Shown here: piece by piece, positions 23,826 through 34,386 of the stretch
Position numbering within the stretch: position 1 is the stretch's first letter
Layout of the letters: each line of letters opens with the position of its first letter
Source of the DNA: Alviniconcha marisindica
Lineage: Eukaryota > Mollusca > Gastropoda > Provannidae
DNA length: 64,000 bases
Direction of reading: 5' to 3'
NCBI GenBank assembly: GCA_018857735.1
Contig: JABMCL010002073.1
Span: 1,860,001 to 1,924,000 of the forward strand
Position numbers and translations under genes: made by a program
The notes under the pieces: model-generated
Told to the model about the DNA's origin: nothing
The model's database searches: none
The model's input: only the letters and a program-made list of their open reading frames with translations

Positions 23826-23975
23826 GGATTGATAAAGGGGATTTCCCAGAAAATTTGCATACTGTGTGTCCGTGTTAAAATAAATAAGCGTTCGTTTGAA
23901 CCTATTTGGCGGTTTGGATCTTTTTTTAGAACGCTAGCACTCATTCTGTTTCAGAGTTTTTAATAAAAATGTTTA
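23826..23975 (+). mobile_element. Foldback element right-end fragment
   Basis: GATAAAGGGGATTTCCCAGA, AATAAGCGTTCGTTTGAA, GGTTTGGATC and AGAACGCTAGCACTCATTCT match the right half of the foldback family. The left arm is missing. Confidence 0.55.
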
Positions 23976-24146
23976 CTGATGTGTGTTATCTCTTCTTTTG
24001 TGTGTTATCTCTTCTTTTGCCTAAGCGTAATGACCGTAGACTAATACTACTAAGGGTTATTATTATTATTCAGCCAGAACCAACTCTTTACTGACTGTGT
24101 CGGCTCTAGCTAATTAGTCAGTGTTAGCCTAGCATCCACTGAAGCA

Positions 24147-24249
24147 GGCCTAATCGAGCCAGGCTCAGTCTGTCGTCTCGGCCCTCCGCGGCCAGCCATT
24201 TGTCACAGGGCCGACTGAGACGACAGACTGAGCCTCGCTCGATTAGGCC
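24147..24249. repeat. Long near-perfect inverted repeat (hairpin)
   Basis: The left arm GGCCTAATCGAGCCAGGCTC continues AGTCTGTCGTCTCGGCCCT. The right arm is its reverse complement with two small mismatches or indels. Arms are about 40 bp and the loop about 20 bp. It could be a small foldback element or a structured transcript segment, and it lies 1.4 kb upstream of syntrophin. Confidence 0.8.
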
Positions 24250-25110
24250 GACTGCCAGATTCGGCATCACAGGGTATGACGTAGGCCTACTGAGCTAGCA
24301 GTCTCCGCCTCCGCAGACGGTGTTGTGGCTCCAGCGGAGTCGTGATGCACAACTCGCAGCGTAGAGAGTAGGCAGTTCAAAGTCAGTCAGTTCTGGCCGC
24401 AAAGCGGTTGAGATTGACTGAGACGGAAGAAAGGCTTACCGCCGAGTAGCTCACCGTTCATTTGCTTATCCGTCGTTAGGCCGGGTGTAACTGAGATTTT
24501 CTTTTTTCACTGATGTTGGTAGTAGGCCTACAGTAAAATCCATGGACTCCTATATCTACTGGAATATCAGTTACTGATTTCAGTTAAGTCCGTGGTTAAA
24601 TCAGTGGACCACTACTTCGGCGTACCGTGCCTCACAAGAGTTTCAAGGTGCACGATCAGATGACATCATTGTAGCCTGTACTGCCATGTTTAGTGGAACG
24701 AAATGGTTGACTACACGCGGCTACATGCCGCCACTGTCAGTGTATTATGTAGGCACAGTTCACGTGGATGTAGCTGCCGCGGCCGCCGCTTTTCAGGTCT
24801 ATGAGTTTCCTGTCTCGACTGATGCAAAATAACTGCTACTTGGCCAGGGTTGTTCGCACTGTTAGTGTTAACCAGACAGGCTCCAAGCTGTGCTTTCTGT
24901 GGCTAAGGCCCGAAGTAACAGCTGCAATGAAACACCAGGGAAAATCAAAGCCTTATGCCAAAGACTGCTTTGGCTGAAACTTGATTGGCGCGAGCAGACG
25001 GCTTTGATTGAAGTTCCAGAACCAAATCACAGCTCCATGAGACTACTAGCAGTTCTAGGCTTACTTTTGCCGCGGCCGCCAGTGTAACGTAGTTTGAGTA
25101 CAGCAGCTCC

Positions 25111-25113
<3 letters not shown>

Positions 25114-25175
<62 letters not shown>
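25114..25175. repeat. (GT)n microsatellite
   Basis: About 60 bp of GT followed by TTGTTGTTGTTG. Confidence 0.9.
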
Positions 25176-25176
<1 letters not shown>

Positions 25177-25669
25177 GTTGTTGTTGTTTGGGCTATGTAC
25201 ATATACGAATCAAACTGCCAGATTAGTACAGAATCATTATGAAAAGCCTCAGTTGTGGCTTGTTCAGTCTTATAAGCTTCTGACATGCAACATACTGGCT
25301 GATCATTTATTGGCAAAGTATGTGTTTGTGTCCAACAAATAACACTGGCAATTGCTATGTTTGTATCTGATACCTCACGGCCGCCGGTTTTGTGGCAAAT
25401 AACCGTAATGTTCTTCTTTTTCGTGTTAATAAATTCAAAGAATTAAAACTCACTGAATTGCCATTTGGACACAAGCACATGTAGGCCTGCGGGCACTTGA
25501 TCTGCCATGCTACTCCCAAGGAGATACATGGTGTGGCTGCTGAGTTTGTCGTCATGGGTATTGCAGTGACTGCCTCACCTCCAGGTGAGTGCGATAGACA
25601 GTATTTTCTGAGATTAAGGGAGACCACTGCGTTGTTTTATTTAATACTAGTTAGAAAGAACCAGCAAAG

Positions 25670-26120
25670 ATGGCGGGGGTGCCACGTTCGGGCTGTTTCG
25701 AAGTCTACATTCGACAGCAGTGGTGTCCAGTCAGTGTCACGTTGAACGAGGAATCCTTGACCCTCACTTTGACAGAAACTCCCGAACAGACGAATGCATT
25801 CAACGGCAGTATGGATGCAGCAAGCCATGGCTACGTCAACGGGAGTCCAGAACTGCCCGATAACATCGCCGGACAGAAGCGATTCGTCAGGGTTGTGAAG
25901 GAAGAGCAGAATGGACTTGGCATAAGCATAAAAGGTGGAAAAGAGAACAGGATGCCGATCTTGATTAGCAAAATATTCAAAGGCATGGCGGCCGATAAAA
26001 CGGAAAAACTTTACGTCGGGGATGCCATTATTTCTGTGAATGGTGAAGATTTGCGCGAGGCGACTCATGATGATGCTGTCCGCGCGCTGAAGCGGGCTGG
26101 TAAAGTTGTGGAAATGGAAG
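25670..26120 (+). CDS. SNTB: Syntrophin exon 1: PH1a and PDZ
   Basis: Residues 1-150 plus one base; donor GGAAG|GTAAGC, phase 1. Covers the start of PH1 and nearly the whole PDZ ([18 protein letters not shown] to [12 protein letters not shown]). Confidence 0.93.
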
Positions 26121-29100
26121 GTAAGCAAAAAAGTTGCACCTGTTCCACTGATTTCCTAATTTCTGGCGACGAACTCTGTTTTTTTGACGCGTAATTTCAT
26201 GAGAAATAGCAGTAGACTAGTAATGGCTGCAGCAGTACCTTCTAAGTCTTTTTTCTTTCTGTATATCGTCTCATGTCTGCAGTTACGGCAGGGTGCCATT
26301 TGCAGGTCTCGGTAAAAGCAAATCTTGTACTAGGTAACTAGTTGTAGAAAAAATGACTTACTTCCCTTGTATATAACTAACCTCAGCTCGAAATGATAAA
26401 AGACAGATGACACTTCTACACAATCCGATATTCAGGAATGCTTGATCAGGATTTTTGCTGATGGCACACTAAATACTTGAAGATCAAATTCAAAAATGAG
26501 AAATGTAAAGTTTTACTATACATACATACTGTACATGATACATTATGATGATGAATAACTATGGCAGTAGGACACATATGACTAGCCCAGTGCCACATGA
26601 CCTGTCTGTTAAGTTTTAAACTAAGCATTGCAAGTCAGCCATGCCACAGCACATAATTGTCTCAGCATCTGTTGGCTTATTAATAATTAATAGCAATTAA
26701 CATGGTCTACTAAAGTACTATGTCTGTAGAGCATAATGTATGCTGATTATTAATGACATGTATGTGTGTGGTGGTGGTAGTGGGGGAGGAGGGGGGTGAT
26801 GCTGCACATGTAATAAATTTTGTTTTCAAATTTGAATTGGGAGTTCTGATGTAAAATACTAAAACTAAAAGTTTGATAAGACTAACATTGTAAGTAACAG
26901 TCCAACACTTATTAGCATGACACTGCAGTCAGTAGTATTTAATATTATTTATTAACTCACAAGACTAAGACAAGAGTAAGATAGTAACCTGTAAGACTAA
27001 GGAATGGGTGAAAAAAACTGAAATACTGAAGTTGTGACAATGGTCACCAAAAGCTCAGGTGATTTTATTTGGATTTCACCAGAAAGTAAATTAGTTAATT
27101 ACATCCTTGCTTCAGTTGCATTATCAGATCATGATTATAAATTGTATAAATCATACAATTCATAGTAGTATTATCAGGGGTTGCGCTCATTGCAGTTTTG
27201 TGTGTAAATACTGCAGGGGGGGCGGGGGTGGGGGGTCCCATATGCATTTTGGCCCAGTGTTCCTGGTAAAATGTTTAAGTAAGGGTCACAGTGACCCCCT
27301 GTCTAAAAATCTAAGGGCCAAGCAGCTTAAACTGGGGGCCACAACACTAAAGTACCATATAGAGATATAATGACTATTCAGTAGCACCCCTTTTTTTCTT
27401 TTTTCTTAAACAACCTTTACCCAAATTACACCACACCAAATGCACCAACATTACAATCTTCGCACTGAAGATTCAGTACATGTATGTATGTATGTAAAAT
27501 TGTTATACATAAAACCATAGAAAAAAAATCAATCCTTTCAATTTTTGTCATTTTATAAACTGTACATTCTTTCAAATGCACAACAGAAGAAAATTAATCA
27601 GGCAGAGGTGGAGATCATGCTACCCACCCCCCTTTCCACATCCCTTATTTTTTACTGTAGATTTGGCCAACTGTGTTGCGAAATGGCACAGATCTCAGAT
27701 TCTCACAATTCCACAATGATTTTTGCGGTATGATTTTTGCTTTCATCTGGAAGCCAAATAATCAGTTGTAAATGTAATTACCATTTTTGCAACAATTATT
27801 TCTTTATTTTGCTTCCTTTGCCAGCTTTTGTTTTCTGTCAGAGCAGCCATGGAACAGCCTTAGTTTCGTTTGAGGTTGTTCTGATGGAAAACTGCGCATC
27901 AGTGAAGGCAGAAGTACAAAAGTAATTGTCACAAAAACGGTAATTATAATTGATTATTTGGCTACCAGGGTGAAGAGTAGAAATTGTAAGGTCCACTTGT
28001 GACTGAACAGAAGTAAAAGTGAGGGAAGCCGTGATCTCCACGTTTGACAAAATTAAGTCACAAGACGCACAGACTACAGTTGCACCAGTTGAATGTATGC
28101 TACTGCTAGTGACAATGGTTGCGCAAAGATCTTTTTCAGCTGCTTTAATACTCTCTCTCTCTCTCTCAACAACAATATTGTCATCAGATTTTGCTGCTAA
28201 GCACATCTTCGCACGTGTAAACAAGATAAAAGCAACATGTTTTCAGCTAAAAATAAAATGAAAACAAAGGCATCGAAAGGGAGTGACAATAGAAATGAAA
28301 TGAATTTTCAACCAGTCAGCTTTGAAATTAGACAACTGCCAGAAGTGACATTTAAACCAATCAGCATTGCGGACAGGAATGTTTTTAGGCAAGCAGAGTT
28401 TTGCGTTCCAGACTTTGCTGATCTGGCATCATTGATGTGTTAAATGATCTTTGACTGTCCACTAGACTGCTTTGAAAATAGGTATACGTCAGGATGGTGC
28501 ATGGAACTCAAATCTGTGCGTCAAAATTCAAATAGACCTGCAGTTGTGCATTACCAGGAACATGGCCACATTGCTGCATCTCCGTACACAAAATGACTCA
28601 ACACCAGTCAAACAAGTTAAGGCTCACTGCGGCTGCCACATCACTCAACACTTGATCTACTTGCAAACTCAATGTCATTAAAGACTGTACAGCTACACAA
28701 CTGATGATCTTTGGTGTCATCTCAGCCGTGGCCCCACACTCCTCTCCACCACACAGTGCAAGTCCAGTCAATGAAGGGCAGAATCTGGACAATGACAAAA
28801 TAAATGCATAAGCTGCCATACTTTTTGGACAATGAACACATGAATGAGGCAATACTTTTTCACCCTCAAATCTTATTCTTGCACCTTATGGTTGGTAGCG
28901 CCCAGTCTATGAATGAAATTCCCATACTTTTTTGAAGAATGATAACTAATTTGAAACCAAATCCTAACAAAACCGTATCTGCCATCTGGAAGAAGAATCA
29001 GTCACAAAGCAGAATACTTCTGCACAGCTGCCATTTCATACTGGACTTGACCCTTTAAAACTGGCCAGGGCACCTCTAAACGTTAAAGCTGAGAGTCCCA

Positions 29101-32100
29101 GGGACGCCTTAAAATACTTGCTAATGGGAGCCCTGCATTGTACCAATACCACTGAGCTATAGATCATATCCCATCTACATGATGGTTAGGAAACAGCAGG
29201 GCAATTCAGTGGCCTTTGTTGGCTTTGATTAGTGTTCCGAAGCTGTCAGCTGAGTCAATCCAGTGTGACTGGCTGTGAACTGGGGTGTTGTAGAGGTGAT
29301 TTTGGCCACCTGGGACAGTCTGCACACAAGTTTTATGGAGGGTTGGTGGTGCAGAGCAAGTGCACTCACTTTCAAAGTAAAGTCGAAAGCCAACTTAAAT
29401 TATTTTTCCAGTACAGCTACTGAACTAGGAGAAGTAGTTACTAGTACTAACTACTATTAGTAACTATTTCTCCTAGTTACTAGTACTAACTACTATTAGT
29501 ACAGTAATAGTACTAGCAGTAACTTGAACAAGTTGAAGACAAATGTTTACTGGTAAAAACTGGCATTATGTACTACAACTGCCAATCTTAACAGAACCAC
29601 TGAGTATGATGTCCCCCTCTTCCCTTACCTTTGAACTTCATAAATTAAATCACACTGTTACTGATTGAGCCTAGCTGAAGTTCAGAAGTTGCTGATTTAG
29701 GTAAAGTGACCAAGCTCTATTTTTGTCCCTTCACATTCTAAATAAGTTGTTGCTTTCTATTATTCTAATGCCAAGTTAACAAAAGATAGGTCATTCTGAG
29801 CGTGAGATACTTCTTCCACCATTCCATCTTTTTTCAACCACTTTTAGTTTTCAGTTTTACTTTTAGAGATCTACAATGATTGATGTTGTGAGTGTAACAC
29901 TAACACAGTAACAGGGACTGTAGATTATATTATAATAATAATATATTGCTTTAACTCAGTTTGAGTTTGACCAAGGTTCCCATTAATGCACAAATGTGCA
30001 TCCATTACGCACTAGAACTGAAAAGGATGCACTAAATGTACGCCAAGAGGGTCCCACCAGACGCACTAAAAAAGTGCTGGGAAGTCCAGACCTCCTGTTC
30101 CTAACTGCCCAGGGGCCCATTAAAAGTTGTAGCAGGGTGTCCCATGGACCTTAAAATACTTGCTAATGGAGGCCCTGGGCATGTATCAGTTATTTGGCTG
30201 ATACAAGTTAGATCCAGGGTGTATCAGTTGTCCAGCTGCTGCAGGTTAAATCTGACATGTATCAGTTGTCCCGTTGTCCAGCTGATGCAAGTTAGGTCCA
30301 ACATGTATCAGTTGTCCCATATGTATCAGTTATCCACCTGATGCAAGTTACATCTGGTGTCTATCAGTTGTCTGGCATGTATTGGTTAGCACTAGCAGGC
30401 TGATGCAAGTTACATCCTACATGTAGCCATTATCCAGCTGATGCAAGTTAGATCTGGCATGTATCAGTTATACAACATGTATCAGTGGTTAGTCTGATGC
30501 AATTTAGATCCAGCATGTATCAGTTGCCATCATGTATCAGTTGTCCAGCTGATGCAAGTTAGATCCGGCATGTATTAGTTATACAGCATGTATCAGTTGT
30601 GAAGCAGATACAAGTTAGATCCCACATGTATCCATTGTCCAGCAGATGCAAGTTAGACAACATGTATCAGTTGTCCATTGTGTATAAGTTGTCCAGCTGA
30701 TGCAAAGTAGACATGTATCTTGTCTGGCTTATGCAAGTTAGATCCGGCATGTATCAGTTATACCACATGTATTAGTTTTCCAGGTGATGCAAGTTAGATC
30801 TGGCATGTATCAATTGTCCAGCTGATACATGTTAGATCCAGCATGTATCAGTTATATGGCATATCAGTTGCCAAGCTGATGCAAGTTAGAACTGGCATGT
30901 ATTAGTTGTCTCCCTTGTCCAGCTGATACAAGTATCAGTTGTCCAGTTGATGCAAGTTAGATCTGGCATGTGTCAGTTTTACAGCATGGATCAGCTGTCA
31001 AGCTGATGCAAAGTTAGATCCCACATGTATCTATCCTCCAGCTGATGTAAGCTAGGTCCAACATGCATCAGTTGTCCAGCTGATGCAAGTTAGATCTGAC
31101 ATGTATCTGTTGTTCAGCTGATATTGGTTAGATTCGACATGTATCAGTTGTCTGGCATGTATCAGTTGTTCAGCTGATGCAAGTTAGATTGGAAGTGTGT
31201 CCTTGTCTGGCTGATGTAAGTTAGATCTGGCATGTATCAGTTATAAGGCATATATCAGTTCTCATCCTGATGCAAGTTAGATCCAGCATGTATCATTTCT
31301 TTGGCTGATGCAAGTTATTCCCACATGTATCAGTTGTCCAGTTGATGCAAGTTAGATCCCACATGTCTTAATAATAATAATAATAATAATAATGTACATT
31401 TATCATGTGCTCATCCACGCCGTGGGTGCTCACATGATACATATTAACCTAAATAGCTGATACAAGTTTGATCTGACATGTATCAGTTGCTGGGCATATA
31501 TATCAGTTGTTCAGCTGATGTAACACAAGTTAGATCCAGACTGTTTTAGCTGTCTGGCTGGTGCAAGATATATCCCTATATATCAGCTGTCTGGCAGAAC
31601 AAGTTAGATCTGGTATGTATCAGCTGTCCAGCTGGCACAAGTTAGATGTGGTGTGTATCAAACCACAGCTGAGTTGTAGAAGGGCTAAAGGGCATCATAT
31701 GCAATGCAGAATACTTCTGCACAGCTGCTGGTGGATTATTAAGTTATTATATTTGTTTTTATGTCATCAGCTGAGAGATAACTTTTTTTTTATATGTCTT
31801 AATGTAGTATAGTAGTAATTAATATTATTTAGTCTCTTTGAGAAATAAATTAGTCAGGTATTTGTTACACTGCAGTACAACTAATACTTGTAAGTAAGAG
31901 TAGTCAGTTGAAATGTACAGTTGTGTTTGAAACGACAATTTTAACAATTGAAGTTATTTAATTTCAAAGTTCAGTGTCTTTTTTGTTTACATACAGTAGT
32001 ACTAGTAGCAGCATAAGTACTACATTCTGATAGTGATACTGATAGTGGTACCAATTACTAATAGTAATAATAATAAGACATATTATTCATACTAGTATTG

Positions 32101-34312
32101 TAGTAATACTAATTGAGGAAACTGATACAATGACAGTTCAGCCTTAGTCATTAATTAGTCATAGAATTATGCTGGCTACATCCCTGGCCTAAGTCTTACT
32201 AATCTGTGTTCTCTCTTTCTTTCTTCAAAGTGAAATATCTGCGAGAGGTGACGCCTTATTTTAAGAAAGCCTCTCCACTCAGTGACCTTGGCTGGGGTGC
32301 ACAGGACTCAGCCCAGAAAGACGGTGTGAAAGCCAACTGGTCTGAAACAAAGACCATCCCTCTGCGACTCTGTTACCTGTGTCGCAACCTCACCATGATT
32401 GATCAAGAGAAAAGAACCTTGGAGCTGCATTCTCCTGATGGAAAGGGGATGTGTGCACTGAAGTTTCCTGACCCAGCAACATGTAGTGATTGGTTCAATG
32501 CCATCCATTCAAACATGATGATGCTGACACAGCAGGCTATTTTGGAAGCCAATCAGATCATAAGGTCTGCTCCAAATCAGCGACAAATACGGCATATGGG
32601 TTGGCTTTCTGAACAGGTAAGAGGTCTGGAAAATGTATTGTATTTGATATATATATATATACTTCCATTAGTTCTGGGTTGTTCTTCAGTGCTGGTGACC
32701 GAATCTGAGAATGTGGGGAAATCCAGTCCAAATTCAAAATGTCATAAAATCATGCAAAAACGTCTTATTTTTGTCAATAACTCCTGAATTAGTGCAAGTT
32801 GTTACTCATAAAAGTAATATTGTTACAATATATCAGCAAACCCAGTTCTTGCCTGCCGCAGGACTTGGTAACAAGATGAAATTAAAATCGAGGCTGCTCA
32901 CATTTTATATCTAGTGTCAACGCAGGTTTTGGTTTTGTCGTCTTCCACCTTGAGTAAATGCTGATAATGATATGCTAATAGTATGACTAGGCATATTGGG
33001 GTGTTCAGAATCCCATTTCTGGGATCATGCCCTCAGTTGATTGACCAAAAAACATCACTGATCAATTTGGCAAGGTATGCAATTTCTGGTCAATCTGATA
33101 CAAAGACTGATCTTCTTCCAGGTAGCAAGTTCGGTAGGATTCAGTTTCATATTAATCATTATTGTTCTTCAGAAGAGCATGCAAATTTTATTGACAGACA
33201 GGGTGCTACCAACTATAAGGCGCAGGGGAAAAAAAGATCTGAAACAAGAATGGCTGTTAGCATTCCAAAACAAGATTCAAACACGTAAAAGGTCCAAAGA
33301 ACGCTATTTATTAAATATTATTATTATTTATTAATTATGTTTTTGTCCTAATAAATTATAAATAGCGTTCTTTTGAATCTTTTGTGTGTTTGGATCTTAT
33401 AAGGCGCAGGGATAAGATGGGGGGGGGGGGGGGTGTTGCAGTATAGTCTGAAAATTATGGTAGCTTTTTACATTTATTTCATCATCATCCAGATTCTGCC
33501 CTTCATTGACTGGACTTGCAGTGTGTGCTGGAGAGGTTGAGTGCGGGACCATTGCTGAGATGACACCAGAGATCATATAACTGTATGGCTATATCAGTAT
33601 ATGATCTTTGATGACACTGAGATTGCAAGTAGTGTTGAGTGGTATTGCAGCCACCAGTGAGCCATAACTTGAATCAGCATGCAGCGATGTGGCTAAAATG
33701 CATACTGCACCCAGAATATGCAAGATTTTGAAATGAGTACAACCCCTGTGAAGCAATGACGTTTGTTTTTAATGATTCAGATTATGAGCTGATTTAGAAT
33801 TTTCTCTTGAAGTCAGATTTTCATATAGAGTCTAAATTTCTTCACGGAATGTTCCAAAGTTTCATTCATTTGTTTCAGTTACCAGGTGATGGTGGAACCA
33901 CTTCTTGGAAGCCGGTGTTCTTAGCGTTGACAGACAAAGACATGGTGCTTTATGACACTGCTCCTTGGAGCAAGGAAGAGTGGGCTACACCCTTTCAAGA
34001 CCATCAGTTACTAGCTACCAGGTTCGAACTTTTGAGTGTGTAATAACAAGTTTTATCATACAGTTAATTTAGAAAGCACCCACCCTGTGGCTGGTGCACA
34101 TCAGATTCAAAATAGAGATTATTATTAGTAAACTTACTTATAATAACTGGCAAATAATGGGATCATCAGGACTAATGATAACAATGTAATATGGACATGT
34201 ATGCATAATTATATATTGTCCACATCCAATCAAAACCTTGTATTTGGATACACATTCTGATTTGCACATTGATGACACACAAACATATGCATGCACTTGT
34301 GCTCATGTGTGT

Positions 34313-34386
<74 letters not shown>

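Larger units (their letters stand above)
26121..32230 (+). other. Syntrophin intron 1 (6.1 kb)
   Basis: AT-rich non-coding DNA. Contains one arm of a dispersed inverted repeat (28615-28800), a small tandem/palindromic CTAGTACTAA repeat at 29420-29510 and the minisatellite at 30185-31660. No coding sequence was seen. Confidence 0.7.
32617..33878 (+). other. Syntrophin intron 2
   Basis: Holds the foldback insertion at 33228-33397, a poly-G at 33420-33433 and the inverted-repeat arm at 33485-33665. No coding sequence. Confidence 0.65.

Noticed and set aside
25497..25620. Short open frame MICHATPKEIHGVAAEFVVM just upstream of syntrophin
   Set aside because: It is followed by a donor-like GTGAGT and could be an exon, but its frame does not join to the syntrophin ATG and I recognise no family.
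30185..31660. CRISPR array
   Set aside because: The repeats are degenerate, without uniform spacers, and lie inside an animal gene intron; the window is eukaryotic.
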